Part shown: positions 25,154 to 36,881 of the stretch, piece by piece
Layout of the letters: each line of letters begins with the position of its first letter
Position numbering within the stretch: the first letter of the stretch is position 1
Assembly (NCBI RefSeq): GCF_964019385.1
Contig: NC_088645.1
Location: 18,869,180 to 18,933,179 of the forward strand
Reading direction: 5' to 3'
Length of the DNA: 64,000 bases
From: Sycon ciliatum
Lineage: Eukaryota > Porifera > Calcarea > Leucosolenida > Sycettidae
The notes under the pieces: generated by a model
What the model was told of the DNA's origin: nothing
Database searches by the model: none
The model's input: only the letters and a program-made list of their open reading frames with translations
Made by a program: the position numbers and the translations under genes

Positions 25154-26940
25154 TCAACTTTTCTTCAATTCGACCATCAGATAGGGCTGAACAGAAACAG
25201 GACGGTCCACAGAAGTAGTCTTGCAGAGTTGACGTGGTGAGGCAGCAGTAGCTTTCCCCAACTCCGCACTGTTGGATGCACGACTTTCCAACGTGTTCCT
25301 AGGCTTGAGGTTCATCGGTTTCGGAGTCTGGAACTGTCCAACAGGTCGTGTAGGAGTACGCCGTGAAAGAACACTACGATTTGGCGATGGAGTCGATCCT
25401 CCTGGGATGTCGGGTTTAATCACCAAGGCTGGTTGATCTTTCCAGCAGTCAGCGGAGTGGCAAGGATTGCCGGTTCTTGGGAGCTCGACTCGATTTTGCT
25501 GGGGTATGTCAGGTCGCGAGGATTCAGTGGCGTTGACTGGGTTGCCAATACATATATTTGTCTGGACTGATTCTGCCTGCGGACAAATGCCTTTGGACAT
25601 GTGCTCTTGGGGATAGCCAGCCACATCTGACGGCAATAGGTAATCAGAGGGTATGAAGGTGCTTAGGCGTGACACAGTGCAGGGTGGCTTTGATCCATTT
25701 CCATCATCAGAAGGCAGTTCAGAGGCGGACAACTTTTCAAAGCCTAATCCAGGCACATCCTCGTCAACTGGTGCGATCTTGGCGATACTCCTTTTACTAG
25801 CGTTTCCCAGGCCTTTGGAAATCCGTGAAGGCTTTCGAAGAGCAGCCGACATTTGTTTAGTACCTCCAGAAAGAGTCCTTCTATCCGCCATTTCTCCATC
25901 GCGATTGCCTTTCTGGCTGGGGAATCGAGCCCATTTGTAGTTGGCAGCAACGTTGGGTTCAATTGCCGATATCGTTTCGCATGAGTGCACGTGATTGGTT
26001 CCTCCATCTGATTCAATTGGCTGAGCTGTGGGCTCTTTGCATGACGTGGAGTACTTTGATGCGCATTTAGTGAATTCTGGCAAGCGTTGACTGGCATTGT
26101 GCTGCGCCGAAAATGATGACCCAACATTGTTTATAGAGATTTCTTCGTATGGTTTTACCATGGAATGCCGCCGAGTACAGTCCAACGCAGATGGTCGTGA
26201 AGCGACTTCGGAGCTAGGTAGCGAGGTAACGTCTTGCTCAAAGCAAGTTTGGGAGTAGTCTTCTGTTTGTTGCAGCTTTATGCCAGGACATAGTGACGAA
26301 TTGCCGTCGGCTAAAGGAAGTTCACTGTACGGAGAAATACTACTGCGTCTATTACTCGCATTGGCAACGGCACCGTCTTCATCTGTCTCGGCTTTGGGAT
26401 GCACTTTTGCGGATTGTGCCAGTGACGAGTCTGATGCATATGATGAGGTAGGATCGGTGACACTGTTTGGCTTAGATGATGCGCCAGGGGATAAAATACC
26501 TTCTTCCAATACTTGCTTCTCCGTGTGCTGCGTGACTGCAGTCCTCTCAGCCTCGTCTGGGAGTGTTTCATCTGCACAGGCGTTCTCAAACTCATTTCCA
26601 AGATCTTCAATGTCTTCCAACGGTTTCGTATTCACATCACTAGCTTCTTTTTCCAAAGTCGAATCGAGAACAATTCCATCGATGTGCGAATTGTGCTTCT
26701 CCACATGGGTGCACTCAGTCTTCGCGCTGGCATTCCGGCGACTTCTGTTAGTCTTGCGTCGCTCTGGCTCTGATCTGCTCAGGCGGAAACACCAATAGAC
26801 GCAGCATAAGAGAACGACCAGCACTAGTACGGGTGAAAGCGATATCAATAGCACAGTCTGCGGTCCCATGTTGCTGGTCAACGTATTCAGCTTAGAATGG
26901 AGTTGAGACTGTGTCCACAGCTTCGGATCACACGTACTCG
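25154..26940 (-). CDS. Receptor-like locus F: membrane span plus very long tyrosine-motif tail (last exon)
   Basis: A single open exon of 1787 nt on the minus strand. A strong acceptor (pyrimidine tract then CTACAG at 26941-26946) precedes it, giving phase 1, the same phase as in the other cluster genes. After about 28 juxtamembrane residues comes the span LLISLSPVLVLVVLLCCVYW, then a cytoplasmic region of about 540 residues rich in Ser, Pro and charged residues. Tyrosine motifs include SPYSEL (exact S-x-Y-x-x-L ITIM form), KPYEEI (Src-family SH2 consensus YEEI) and QPYLMV; PxxP stretches lie near the C-terminus. An AATAAA signal (minus strand) is at 25083-25088. No ectodomain exon of the family type is visible up to 29.4 kb, so the 5' part is missing, unrecognised or far away. 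No further identity recognised. Confidence 0.7.
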
Positions 26941-26946
26941 CTGTAG

Positions 26947-28852
26947 GTGTGCAGAAGGGAAAAGAAACACCTGGTCCACAAATCTACCGAACTGTTGCAC
27001 CTTTTACAATGTTCCCTGTATCCCATGCTTAGAATTCGAAAAATCTGCGTTAGATCAAAGCTCAAACGCTATGTCGCGTTCCGTGATCAGAATCATGCTC
27101 TGAAAATAGCATACTTTTCCATTGCGTTTGATATCAACATTACAATTGCTTTAACTCCCTACAAATTTTAGATCCCCAAAGAGTGTCTTTGTTTGAAGTT
27201 TTCGAAGGCACCCCAACAGAGAATCCCTAAGCTGGGGAAACATGTTATTCGTTTGGACAGCGATTTATCAGTATTAAGGAAGGAAGGCCACTAAAATAAT
27301 TATACTTACAATGATTGTAAGGAAGACCAGAATCGGCACGCCCTGACAATGTTCTGCAACAAATATCCGGTACCCGTTGGTAAACAAAAGAGGCAATTTT
27401 ACCCCGGTGAAGACGAAGGAACTTACGCTGCTCTGAAAATAATCCGGCGAAGTCAGTGAACCTTTACTGAGCACTAGCTGGCTTTCCCTGGAACCTTGCC
27501 ATCAATACAGGAGTACGCATGCAGTTAGTTTAGCTGCAGCTAGTTTGACCACTCAGCTACGTGCCGCTACAGGATACAACACAGATGTTTCCATGTGATT
27601 CTTGTATGTAACAGCTGTTGCCTGGTGGATTTCCTGTACGTTATGGGTACATATCCGCGACACGATTTCACGAAAACAGACATGAGGTGAAGAGGTCCCT
27701 TCGCGCGTCTGCGTGCATATGCAGGACATATACAACAGGCATTGTTCCCAGTTGAACCTGCTTTGTTCGTGATGCACACTGTATGTGGTCGGTGCCATCT
27801 CCTATGGGATCCGATTCCGCAATGAAGTTTCTATACAACTTTGGCATTTCGATGTACGTTTGAAGCCGTGCAATGCAGCTTGGCATATCGCTTTTGCCCT
27901 TTAAAGGCATCCTCCTACGTCCAAATCGGAAAAACACACATCATGTCCCCGTCAAGAGGCTTTGACACAAATACGGACGATAACCGGGCCAATTTAGAAC
28001 CGAATTATTCTGACAGAGATATTATTGATATTTAGTTTAGGCTACATACTGATCTCTAGTGGGTGCAGATATCTATGGGGCTAAACTAGCATCAGCGTAT
28101 GGCACGAATGTAGTACAACAAAAAAATAAATAAGTCAGATGACGAAATCACATTACAAAATAACGTTAAGGGAAATGAGCGTGCAAGCTGTTGCCATCTG
28201 CTTGGCTACAAAAATCGCACTCACTGAATACTCTTTTAAGTTGGAATCTGGAAACGTTGGGCAGATGTTGACCTCAACAAAGCCTCTGGGGAATAGTACT
28301 GATCTTGTGCTCCCTTTGAGTTAGCAGAAAGACGATTGATTGGTTTCACTTTTCCTGTAAGGAGAACAGTTGCACAACTGGAATGCCATGCTCTGTCGGA
28401 GCACCTTAGCCTACTTTCTCCAACGTCGTAGCCTGATCGAGAATGTGACTCGCAACGAACTGTTTTCACTTCTTAATTGGCCCCCGTCCTAGCTATACAC
28501 TTGCCTACGCATGATTTCTATCACGAATCGTTATGTGATCATATCCATGTTAATGTCTAAATATGTGGTTGAATGTGAAGATATAGATATCCCTTGGAAA
28601 ACAAAACTAAATTCAAGTGGCTGTTTTCCTACATGATTCACTACAGCCCATTTCTTTAGAACTTCTTTTTTTCTCTCTCAATAATAGGAATGGGATGCGA
28701 CAGGCCTCGCAATAGCCAATTAAGTTAATATCACAGGGTGACCACAACCCGATTGTCACGTCACTAATGCCATCCTAGCGGCACGTAGCTGCTATTATGA
28801 AGATCTATCAATATGAACTCAGGGAGAGATGTGCCGAAACCAAGAAGATGCG
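26947..28852. other. No confirmed exon; space between loci F and B1
   Basis: Divergent intergenic or upstream-intron space. A short minus-strand segment around 27310-27345 encodes GVPILVFLTII between a CAG and a GTAAGT, which could be a small signal-peptide-like exon of locus F; this is too weak to call. Confidence 0.35.
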
Positions 28853-31699
28853 ATGGCTTTTGGTCCAAATCTGCCACACCATGTACTGGCATTGCAAGGT
28901 AAAGGTTTCCTCGCCTTCCGTTTGGATCTATCACGTTTTTAGTACTTCGAAGTAAGTTGAAGCCAAATCACAGGAGGCTCAACCTAAATTAGCCTAGCCC
29001 TATGTTGGTTTGTGAAGTGCGCTCTGCCTGAGCGGTTTTCGACACTCTCAGCATACTGGGCTGACGTGTTGAGTAGATTGATGCGTGACCGATTTCCTGC
29101 TTCACTTGGTTTTGGAATTTATTTTTTTACGAAAAAATACGAACGTGGAGAGCAGAAAACTGCAAGATAAAGTTGGCTGGAGACGCACCTGTGGTGGTGA
29201 AGTTAGGTCAAGCTTACACACCATTCTTTGTTTTGCAATTGCGTTTCCTAATTCACCTTCTTTTGCTTCCAGTTTGTTTGTGATTTCAAGAGTAGTTGGT
29301 TACTAGATCTGTACCTATTTCTGTAACCCCTCCTAAGAGCAAAAAACAGGCTACCACTGTCCATACCATCAGTGAAAATGAATCTAGGTAATTGATGTTG
29401 GATGTATATGATAAATTGCACTCCGGTATTAATAAAATGTTGTCAATGTATACTTTTCTACTGTTCAGCTATCCTCACTATTCTCATAGTGGTCACTGAA
29501 GGCAGGGCTACGGGTACAACTCCTTCAGTAGCGTCTCAGTGTTTTTCGCCTGGATATCCTGCACCCCAGGTGATCCGAGATGATAACAAGGGGCATCAAC
29601 TGCGCTATTCTAGTGTTCCCAGATCGGCAGCGACCCAAGTCTTCCGCTTTGTATCACCAAGGAGCCTGAGCTACGTTTTTCACGTGCCGTATGGATGCTC
29701 ACTGAAGCTAGAGAAACTGACTATGACCGTGTTCGGTTTGTGCTCTGTGAGTGTTATTCTTCGACCCAGTCAGCATTCTCCTGTAACTAAGGGCTTGTTT
29801 AACGCCCCACTTGCTCAATGTGACAACCCAGTACGTGGCTGCAGTGGAAGCATCGGCCTCTCCGAAGTTGGTTCTACCAATGTAAGGGGAAGACAGTTGG
29901 GTGATGTGGCGACATTAACGGTGCAGTTGCAAGCATCGGCCACATGCAGAGTTCGTTGCGCTGTGCAGAGTGAGGGTCAAATCACGCCTGTGATGTCAGT
30001 GGACTGGAAAGGTAAGGTAGTAAATCGCGACCTCTAAGGGCTGTAGATATTGATAAGCCCAAACAAAATGATTTCCAGGACTACAGAGGCCGGAACATTG
30101 TGAATATGTCAACGCGTTAGTGCGGTTTTGCATGTACAGCCAGGCTTCGCTTAACCGCACACAACCATTTTCCACAAAAATATCAGAATAAGCGAGCGAA
30201 CCGGATAATCGGACACACATACTGCATGTCCGTGTACGCATTACATGTGCTGTAAATTGGTAACCACCGATTTTCTTCCGAATGGCGAGGATCCGAAAAA
30301 AGAGAGGACTGGATGAGCGAGGTCTGACTGTATACTACACTCTCGATTATACATGTGAATGGTTCTCTAATTCTTCATTACTGGGTAGTCGTCAGCAGTT
30401 ACAGACTTTTCCTTGTGACTTTATGCATCTAGACCTGTCAGTGCCCGGTGCCAAGGGGAGTCTGAAGAGGAAATAAGTAATCAAACCGAAACTGGCACTA
30501 AAAAGAATAATATGTTCAAAATCAATCAACAATTAAAGACGCCTGACTATTATGTCGGTATTTCTTCTGTACTCCCAGATATCAACGAGTGCAGGACTCC
30601 CGGATTACTGGGACCACGCTGTACAGGGTCGGCTTGTGTCAATAACATGGGATCGTTTCAGTGCTTGGGGGAAGAAATAACCGTAATTCCTGCGACGTTA
30701 CCCGAAGGCAAGTCTTTGTGTTTCTAAGAATTAAATCAGGATGAATGTTACAAAACACAGCGTAAATTTTTAGGTTGTTACCAAAATATAGCTATTTATA
30801 GGATGAAGGCCGCAGACATCACTCATCTACGTTACTAGTTCGAAATGCACGTGTATTTTTCTCGTTCCTATCATCAGGGGCGAACAAATACGGAACTAAA
30901 TAATCGATTTTGGGTTTCCATAATTTTATTTATTGTTATAAAATTCACATACACTTCGAACAATTAACGTAGTTGCGTGATGTCTCCGACCTTCATCCTA
31001 TTCATAGCTATATTAAAATTATTATCTTCACGAAGATTTTTGTATGTTACCAATAATCACTTGTTCGTAGTTACAATGTAAAAAAATGTTTCAAGGCTGA
31101 CATCGAACACAACTTCATCCCTTTGTTCTTTTCGTATCCCAGGTGGTACAAGGCTCGGAAGGTCAAATACTAGTCAGTCTTCCAGTACAAGGAACATGGT
31201 CGAAGATGCACAGCTACACACCAGTATGGTTCCAGCCAGGACCTCAGAGCTTGTTACCACATCATTTCAATCCACCGCACTCACTACCATTGCTGACACC
31301 ACAGTGGGCGCGGCGGCTAATCCTGTTGTTCTTCTTGCTGCATCCGTGTCCGGTGCCATTGTGGGGACTGCGATTCTGTTCAGCATCACGTTCTTGGTTC
31401 TGCGCAAGACATGTCCGTCACGCAACGCAGATCCGACTGGGGATGTGCACTTGCGTCATGGAGCCAATCCTCCCGACACCATTGATCGCTATACCAGTTC
31501 AGGTCGGCGAAAGAGTCCCGCTCAACCACAGGTTTCAAACTTGGAATTGAAAGCCGGTCCTCCGAATCCAGTCGTGCCTCACTGCCAGAGTACCGTTCTT
31601 AGATCATCGTGTGCATGGCACGTGGAGCCCACTGAATGTAGGGCTTATGGATGCACTAGCCAGCAACCAGAAGAAGCAATATATTATGAAATACCTTGA
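28853..31699 (+). CDS. Receptor-like gene B1, half-EGF single-pass membrane protein (4 exons, predicted 424 aa)
   Basis: Predicted exons 28853..28898, 29469..30011, 30579..30707, 31143..31699; all phase 1. Exon 1 (MAFGPNLPHHVLALQ) joins AILTILIVVTEGRATG as signal peptide. The ectodomain has LTMTVFGLCSVSVILR and LTVQLQASATCRVRCAV. Exon 3 is a calcium-binding EGF start (DINEC, then CTGSACVNNMGSFQC) with only four of six Cys. Exon 4 gives a Ser/Thr stalk, a membrane span (about residues 299-328, SGAIVGTAILFSITFLVLR) and a tail of about 96 residues ending EEAIYYEIP (YxxI at the extreme C-terminus). Intron 3 starts AAG|GCAAGT, a GC-AG intron. It is the intact partner of frameshifted B2. Exon 1 is outside the duplicated block and is the weakest part. 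Ectodomain family not recognised. Confidence 0.75.
30137..30330. mobile_element. pogo/Tigger-like MITE in intron 2 of B1
   Basis: Flanked by TA on both sides. Ends are left CAGCCAGGCTTCGCTTAACC and right (reverse complement) CAGTCAGACCTCGCTCATCC. The CAG start, TA target and CTCGCT core fit pogo/Tigger (Tc1/mariner) ends. Non-coding. Also present in B2 (about 55653-55850), so it is older than the duplication. Confidence 0.65.
30788..31011. mobile_element. MITE with about 65-bp inverted repeats in intron 3 of B1
   Basis: Left ATAGCTATTTATAGGATGAA and right (reverse complement) ATAGCTATGAATAGGATGAA begin an inverted repeat that continues through GACATCAC, CTACGTTA and TTCGAA blocks. ATAGCTAT at the outer edges is itself palindromic, so a target duplication cannot be told from the repeat. 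Present in B2 too (about 56292-56510). Confidence 0.65.
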
Positions 31700-32439
31700 A
31701 TGTGACGTGCATCTAAACAGTTTCTCCATTCACGCAGAATTCCAGACCCTTTAAATCAATTTGATTTTAAATTTGGTTCCAAACCCGGATCTACAAGTAT
31801 GCTACTATTATTCTTTGCTAGGTATTTCGTAATGCACATACTATAGTGTCGCTTGCCTGAATTTCTCACACGTTCAAGGGTTGTTGTGTGACAATGGCTT
31901 TTCACACCTTAAAGCTTAATTTTGCCCAGAATATTGTTTTGATATAGTAGCGAAAGCTGCGATACCAAATTATTTGTACACACACTTGAATGTACTTGTT
32001 TTCCCCCAGCCTATTTCTACATCATCTTAGACTGTATTAGGTGAGCATTCCCTTCACGAGCACTCTCATTCGTAGGGTTCAATTTTCCTCTTGAGATGTC
32101 GTGAATGTTTGGATATTTGTTCTTTAGCATTGACGTTCATGAGATACATGTAGTTCGTGGAGTATAGGATGTGGCGTTGTCGAATAGAGTTAACCTGCCT
32201 GCATAGCTTGGATAACCCGTCCAGACATGTTTTGTGAAATCGCACACTATACAGCGCTGCGAAGTGCACAGAAGACCTGACGCCTCCGAAAACAGACTAT
32301 CATTATGTATACACTTTACCACCTGCTATTTTCTTCCCCGAACCGTAGGCACTGCGTGCCTTGATTATTATTTGCTAACTTCGCACTGTTACACCTTGCT
32401 TGGTTTCTTGCGCCCTACTATATACAATACATATTTGCC

Positions 32440-32590
32440 ATGTGAATTATTCTTTTACTTGAAGGAAAGATACAAACGGGAAAATTCTGAAACAAAATAT
32501 TAATATTTTCTGTCGCCACAACGATTCGAACTAGGCACCTTCGCTTGAGGCCAGCGATGCGTGTAAATTGCATAATCTTATTCAGAATCA
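32440..32590 (-). mobile_element. tRNA-headed SINE-like element, copy 1
   Basis: On the minus strand: an ATTCTGAAT stretch, a degenerate tRNA-like segment with a B-box-like AGTTCGAATC, then GTGGCGACAG, then TTTCAGAAT and TTTTCCCGTTTGTATCTTTC. Same order as the copy at 52471-52650. Confidence 0.55.
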
Positions 32591-32923
32591 TTTCCCATGA
32601 CGAGCCTGTGGTAGAAAAAAACAGCTTTCAGAAGGAATATTAGCAGTAACCATACTTGAAGTATCCGCGTTCACCGATTTGACTGGGCAGAAGTCGTGAT
32701 GCAGGGCTGTGTATCTGCCGCTAGTTGGTGGAACATTTTTGTGTGTCTTCTAACCACACGCAGGCTTCATTTCAGCCATTCGCACATTAAAATCATTAGA
32801 CCTCAATACACATACTCTAGTACGGTCTCTTTGGTGCCTGGGTTTCCTCAACAGATTTGTAGTACGGTTATTAGTTTATATACATTTAGCCTGTTTTAAT
32901 TACCATGAAGATAAGCCTATTAT

Positions 32924-33227
32924 CAAGAGTAGATAAACAAGAGTGTGCAACTCGCGGATGGGTTGGCCCACGGCGGAATTTTTTGTTGACGTAATCTTTT
33001 CGACGACGCACGCGCTGCGAGCCTTTTGGAGAGGTTTCCCTCGTGCACTTGGCCGGGCTTTACACTACAAGGTCGGTGCCCAGCACGTGCTCTCACACTG
33101 CTGTGCGGCAAAGTCCGCGTTTCTCTGAAAAAAGGTGACGTCAACAAAAAATTCCGCCGTGGGCGGGGGTATCTGCAGATTGTGCAGGAGAGATCCGGAG
33201 TTGCACACTCTTGTTTATCTACTCTTG
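32924..33227. mobile_element. 304-bp MITE with perfect 30-bp inverted repeats
   Basis: Both ends read CAAGAGTAGATAAACAAGAG and continue identically for 10 more bases. CTATTAT is duplicated at 32917-32923 and 33228-33234. The matching B2 locus (about 62615-62630) carries a single CTATTAT and no element. Non-coding. Perfect ends plus an empty site mark a recent insertion; superfamily unassigned (7-bp duplication). Confidence 0.85.
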
Positions 33228-33447
33228 CTATTATACACGGACTTGTGTCTCGGAAATGCGTTTTCAAATATGGAAAACGTCGGTTTGATTTGTTTAAAAA
33301 GAACTTTCCGCATTGGGTTTGACCCGGTGAAAACAGAAACCCCATTCTTTGTTTGGAATATGAAATTCATGGCAAGACATTCCAGAAGCTGGAAAGGTGA
33401 TCATGTGACTACTGTCGGTGGAACTGGGAGTTTCAACATAACGATTA

Positions 33448-33448
<1 letters not shown>

Positions 33449-33478
<30 letters not shown>

Positions 33479-33660
33479 GCCGTTCCCTCTGTCTCTGTCT
33501 CTCTGTCTCTCTCTCTCTCTCTGTTTCTGTTTCTCTCTGTCTTCTCTCTAGATATCTTTGTCCCTCTCTGTCCCCTCTCTCTCTATCTCCTTCTGTCTCT
33601 TTCTGTCTCTCTGCTTCTGTCTGTCTATGGCTGTCTCTGTATCTGCCTCCTTCATTTTGT
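33449..33660. repeat. CT-rich simple repeat
   Basis: TCTCTC/TCTGTC repeats; a related tract lies at about 62838-63070 in the duplicated unit. Confidence 0.9.
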
Positions 33661-34787
33661 CTCTCCCTGCTCCTAATGTGTGAATGGTTATGCTCGTGGG
33701 GTTCACCGTGAGCTCTGATAGCGGCAGTAGCAAATTTTGTGAACTGAAATCAAGCTTGTTTTGCATGTGTCTGTATATACCATTTTATAATATAATTACT
33801 ACTGTTACATCGGTAATGCGTGATGTACTCTAGTTCGGGAAAGGAGATGTCTTTCCTGAACATCTTGTCACACATACCTTTTACTTGCAGATGCACACAG
33901 ATCTGCGCCACTTTTAACTATTCAGCATTCGGAGATGCCACAAAGTGCGTCAATAAAGTTTTTAATTGGCTGCTGGTACGTGCCCAGTCCTGTACAGCGT
34001 CAGATATGCCAAACAGCGGCTTGCACACATTTGGAATTGCTTTGGTAATCAAAGGGTGAAGAAGAGTATGACGAGTTCAGGTCGCGACTAATTTGACGCG
34101 AAATCTACCACAAACCTGCCCGCTGGCATGGTCCTGTGAATGCCTTACATCCGAAGTGTCTAGGCTAGCCTGGCTAACATCCGAACGCCTTCAGACAATC
34201 ACAAATACAGAAGTGGCCAAACGAAGCACGTTTGACTAATTTAGACTATGTATGGTTATTTTGGCAGATCGCGTACTGAACAATGGTCTGCAGAAACATT
34301 GCAGGGCAGATATGCCAAATCGCCGTTCTCCCCAACCATAAACTGCAGTGGTTCAACTCGTAACTAACGTCGACTTCACAAATTAACCATGGAATTTAGG
34401 CTGAATCAAGTTGTAACTCGGAGTTTTACAGTCATCGTCAGACTGCTGGCCCTGCCCTCGTTCCAAAGAGCACATAGTTTGTAAAGTCAATTTAAAGCGT
34501 CCCAACCCGCATTGTAACTTGCTCACGACTGTCGATATGTCCAGTAAAATACATTGTGACTTGATAGAAATACAGCGTTAACAGGAGTGAAATTGATAGT
34601 GCTAGTCTCCAATGAAGCATTACTGAGCAGAAGAAGAGTACAAATAATTGTCTAAAGTTATACACGCATGCGAGGAAAGGCGAAATATTAAGTGTTATAA
34701 CTAGCATTCTGTAAAACTAAATTCATAGTCATCTGTCACAGAAAGGCTCTAATGGTTCCTAACGTGAGTGAGGTTTCGTCGTGAAAA

Positions 34788-36811
34788 ATGAGTCGGCACT
34801 GGATCATGGGACTGACCACGACTGGTAAGTGTCTTTGGTTCACCATTCAATAAGTACATGTATAGCATTAAATACACATTAGGTAAAACAAGTCAGCCAT
34901 CATTCATTTCCTTCTGGAAAAGCTGAAAGTGTCAAATCTAAGAACCCTGTTACGCTTTTTGAACAATTCTGAGGAGGCTGCTCTAATTATCCATTCGTAC
35001 TGTGCCCATAAGCGTGCGTACGGGTTACAGAGTTGTTACAGTCCATGGCGTATAGCATGCGTTGGTTTGGTGCTAACTAGGCCGGTTGCAAGTAAGACTT
35101 TGCTTCACATTCTTTGTTTTTTGTTCTATGCAGGAGTCATCTTACTCATAATCAGCATCACATCATGCCAGTCACGAAAATGTATGTCATTCGATGGCCA
35201 ACGTGGCTCACCAGATAGTTCCTACGACGGGGTGGATTTTGACAGTGATCCGACTCTACCTCGCGCGTTCAGGAACGTAGGGTTTGTCAATGAAGACGTG
35301 TCGACTTTTAGGTTTTATAGTACATGCAATATGAGACTGAGGAAATTGTCCCTCCGAATGGGTCCCAACACAGAATGTTTAGTATCCGCTATCATAAGAA
35401 GAAGTAGACTGAGGGTAGCCAGGACAACAATGTCTACCATCCACCGCTGCTTGTCGAGCACTTTCTGCGACAAAGTCATAGATTTTTGGAATCTAGGAAC
35501 GCCCCAGGTTGACATGAGAGTGCCACCTGTGCTCGAGGTGACGGGCAGAACGATAGGTCTGCGTGGTGCGTACAATTGCACTGTTCTCACATCTGGCTCC
35601 GGCAAAACACTTTGGACACTAAATTTGCGTTGTAAGTACATGTACCGGTATCCTTTTGCATTTGTCAATTATACATATTGTACATCATTGTCTCTCTCTA
35701 ACTCCCGGCGGCCCCGTTATGCATTTTGATGGTGAACGATGTGTGTGCCATGGATTTAGAAAGTCACTTCGGCTCTTTGGGATGCCGCATGCGGGTAATA
35801 TATTCGGTCGAATCCCACTAATTTTAAATTTCGTGTAGACAGGATAAGGGACCCATGACTATGAAAAATGAGCATATGTAAACCCTCTTACTAGACTGTA
35901 CATGTAATGGAATCAAAAACTGCAACATATAGATTATAAAATCACCGAGTATCTAGACATTCCACGACAGAGCACTAGTAGGTCATACTGTCCCGTCTTC
36001 TTTCTAGATTTGTAATATTAGCTAGTAGTAATTCTAACTCAGTTTTTTTCATTATGTCTTTTTCAACACAGTTTGGGAAGATACGCCACCTCCGATTTTC
36101 ACCACGGCAACCGCACAGCCCACTAAACCGTCGTACGCAATGACGTCCATTCCGAATACAGAGACTCAGACTCAGATCGCAAAGAGATATTATAGTTCGT
36201 CTCATTCACCGATGACGACCACCTCGCCATGGTTGCCGACATCATTCCGAGTTACCTCACCCCTGCATTACAAATCCACAGCCAAGCCATTCGAATCAGT
36301 TTCGTTGACTGCGTACACGGCCTCGCAATTGAAAAGAACAAATGCGGACCTGGCGTCACTCACACCAACTACAAGCAAGGACAGGCGTAGAACGCTCCGA
36401 GTTTCAGAGTCGCCAGTGTGGGGAACAATAGTTCCTAGATCAAGTTTCACAGTGCAGCAAGGGACTCGAGACTCAAAGTCTACGTCGTCCACACGTGACG
36501 CCGCAGTGATAGCTGGCGTGGCTGCAGGAGTTCTGATGCTGATCATTGCACTGGTTATTATCGCGTACCGATATCGTGGTTTAATTGCCAAGTTAACTGG
36601 CAGAATAGACAAAAATGATCATCCGGTAAATGCGAAAGGTTCGACTACCCAGTGTGATCCCGAGATCACACGCCCTACAGTCAATGTTCCGATGTACCAA
36701 AGCGTTGCTTATGTGTCTTCTACCAGTAGTTCGTCAGGTTTGACAACCAACGAAGCATATGATTCAGCTAACCAGGACAGAAGCGAGCACCTATATACTT
36801 ACATTCACTGA
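34788..36811 (+). CDS. Receptor-like gene C, single-pass membrane protein (3 exons, predicted 424 aa)
   Basis: Predicted exons 34788..34824, 35134..35631, 36072..36811; all GT-AG and phase 1. Exon 1 MSRHWIMGLTTT joins GVILLIISITSCQS as signal peptide. The ectodomain exon carries LSLRMGPNTECLVSAIIR and a second Cys block (HRCLSSTFC), with a late RTIGLRGAYNCTV strand. There is no EGF; exon 3 opens with a long Thr/Ser/Pro stalk, then a span at about residues 323-346 (VIAGVAAGVLMLIIALVIIA) and a tail of about 78 residues with PMYQSV, EAYDSA and C-terminal HLYTYIH (YxxI). Its last codons and 3' UTR are tandemly duplicated (47-bp unit). AATAAA occurs at about 37163. Family not recognised; placed with A, B and D by architecture. 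Confidence 0.75.
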
Positions 36812-36880
36812 TAGATGTACAGTCCATTCCGTAGCACCTATATACTTACATTCACTGATAGATGTACAGTACATTCCGTA
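36787..36880 (+). repeat. 47-bp tandem duplication across the stop codon of gene C
   Basis: Units start at 36787 and 36834 with GCACCTATATACTTACATTC and differ at one base (AGTCCATT/AGTACATT). A third, very short start follows at 36881. The first unit contains the codons for YTYIH and the stop. Confidence 0.85.
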
Positions 36881-36881
36881 G

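Larger units (their letters stand above)
31700..34787. other. Gene-free interval between B1 and C holding SINE, MITE and CT repeat
   Basis: Holds a tRNA-headed repeat (about 32440-32590), a 304-bp MITE (32924-33227) and a pyrimidine-rich simple repeat (about 33449-33660). The interval is duplicated at 61364-64000. No coding exon seen. Confidence 0.6.
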
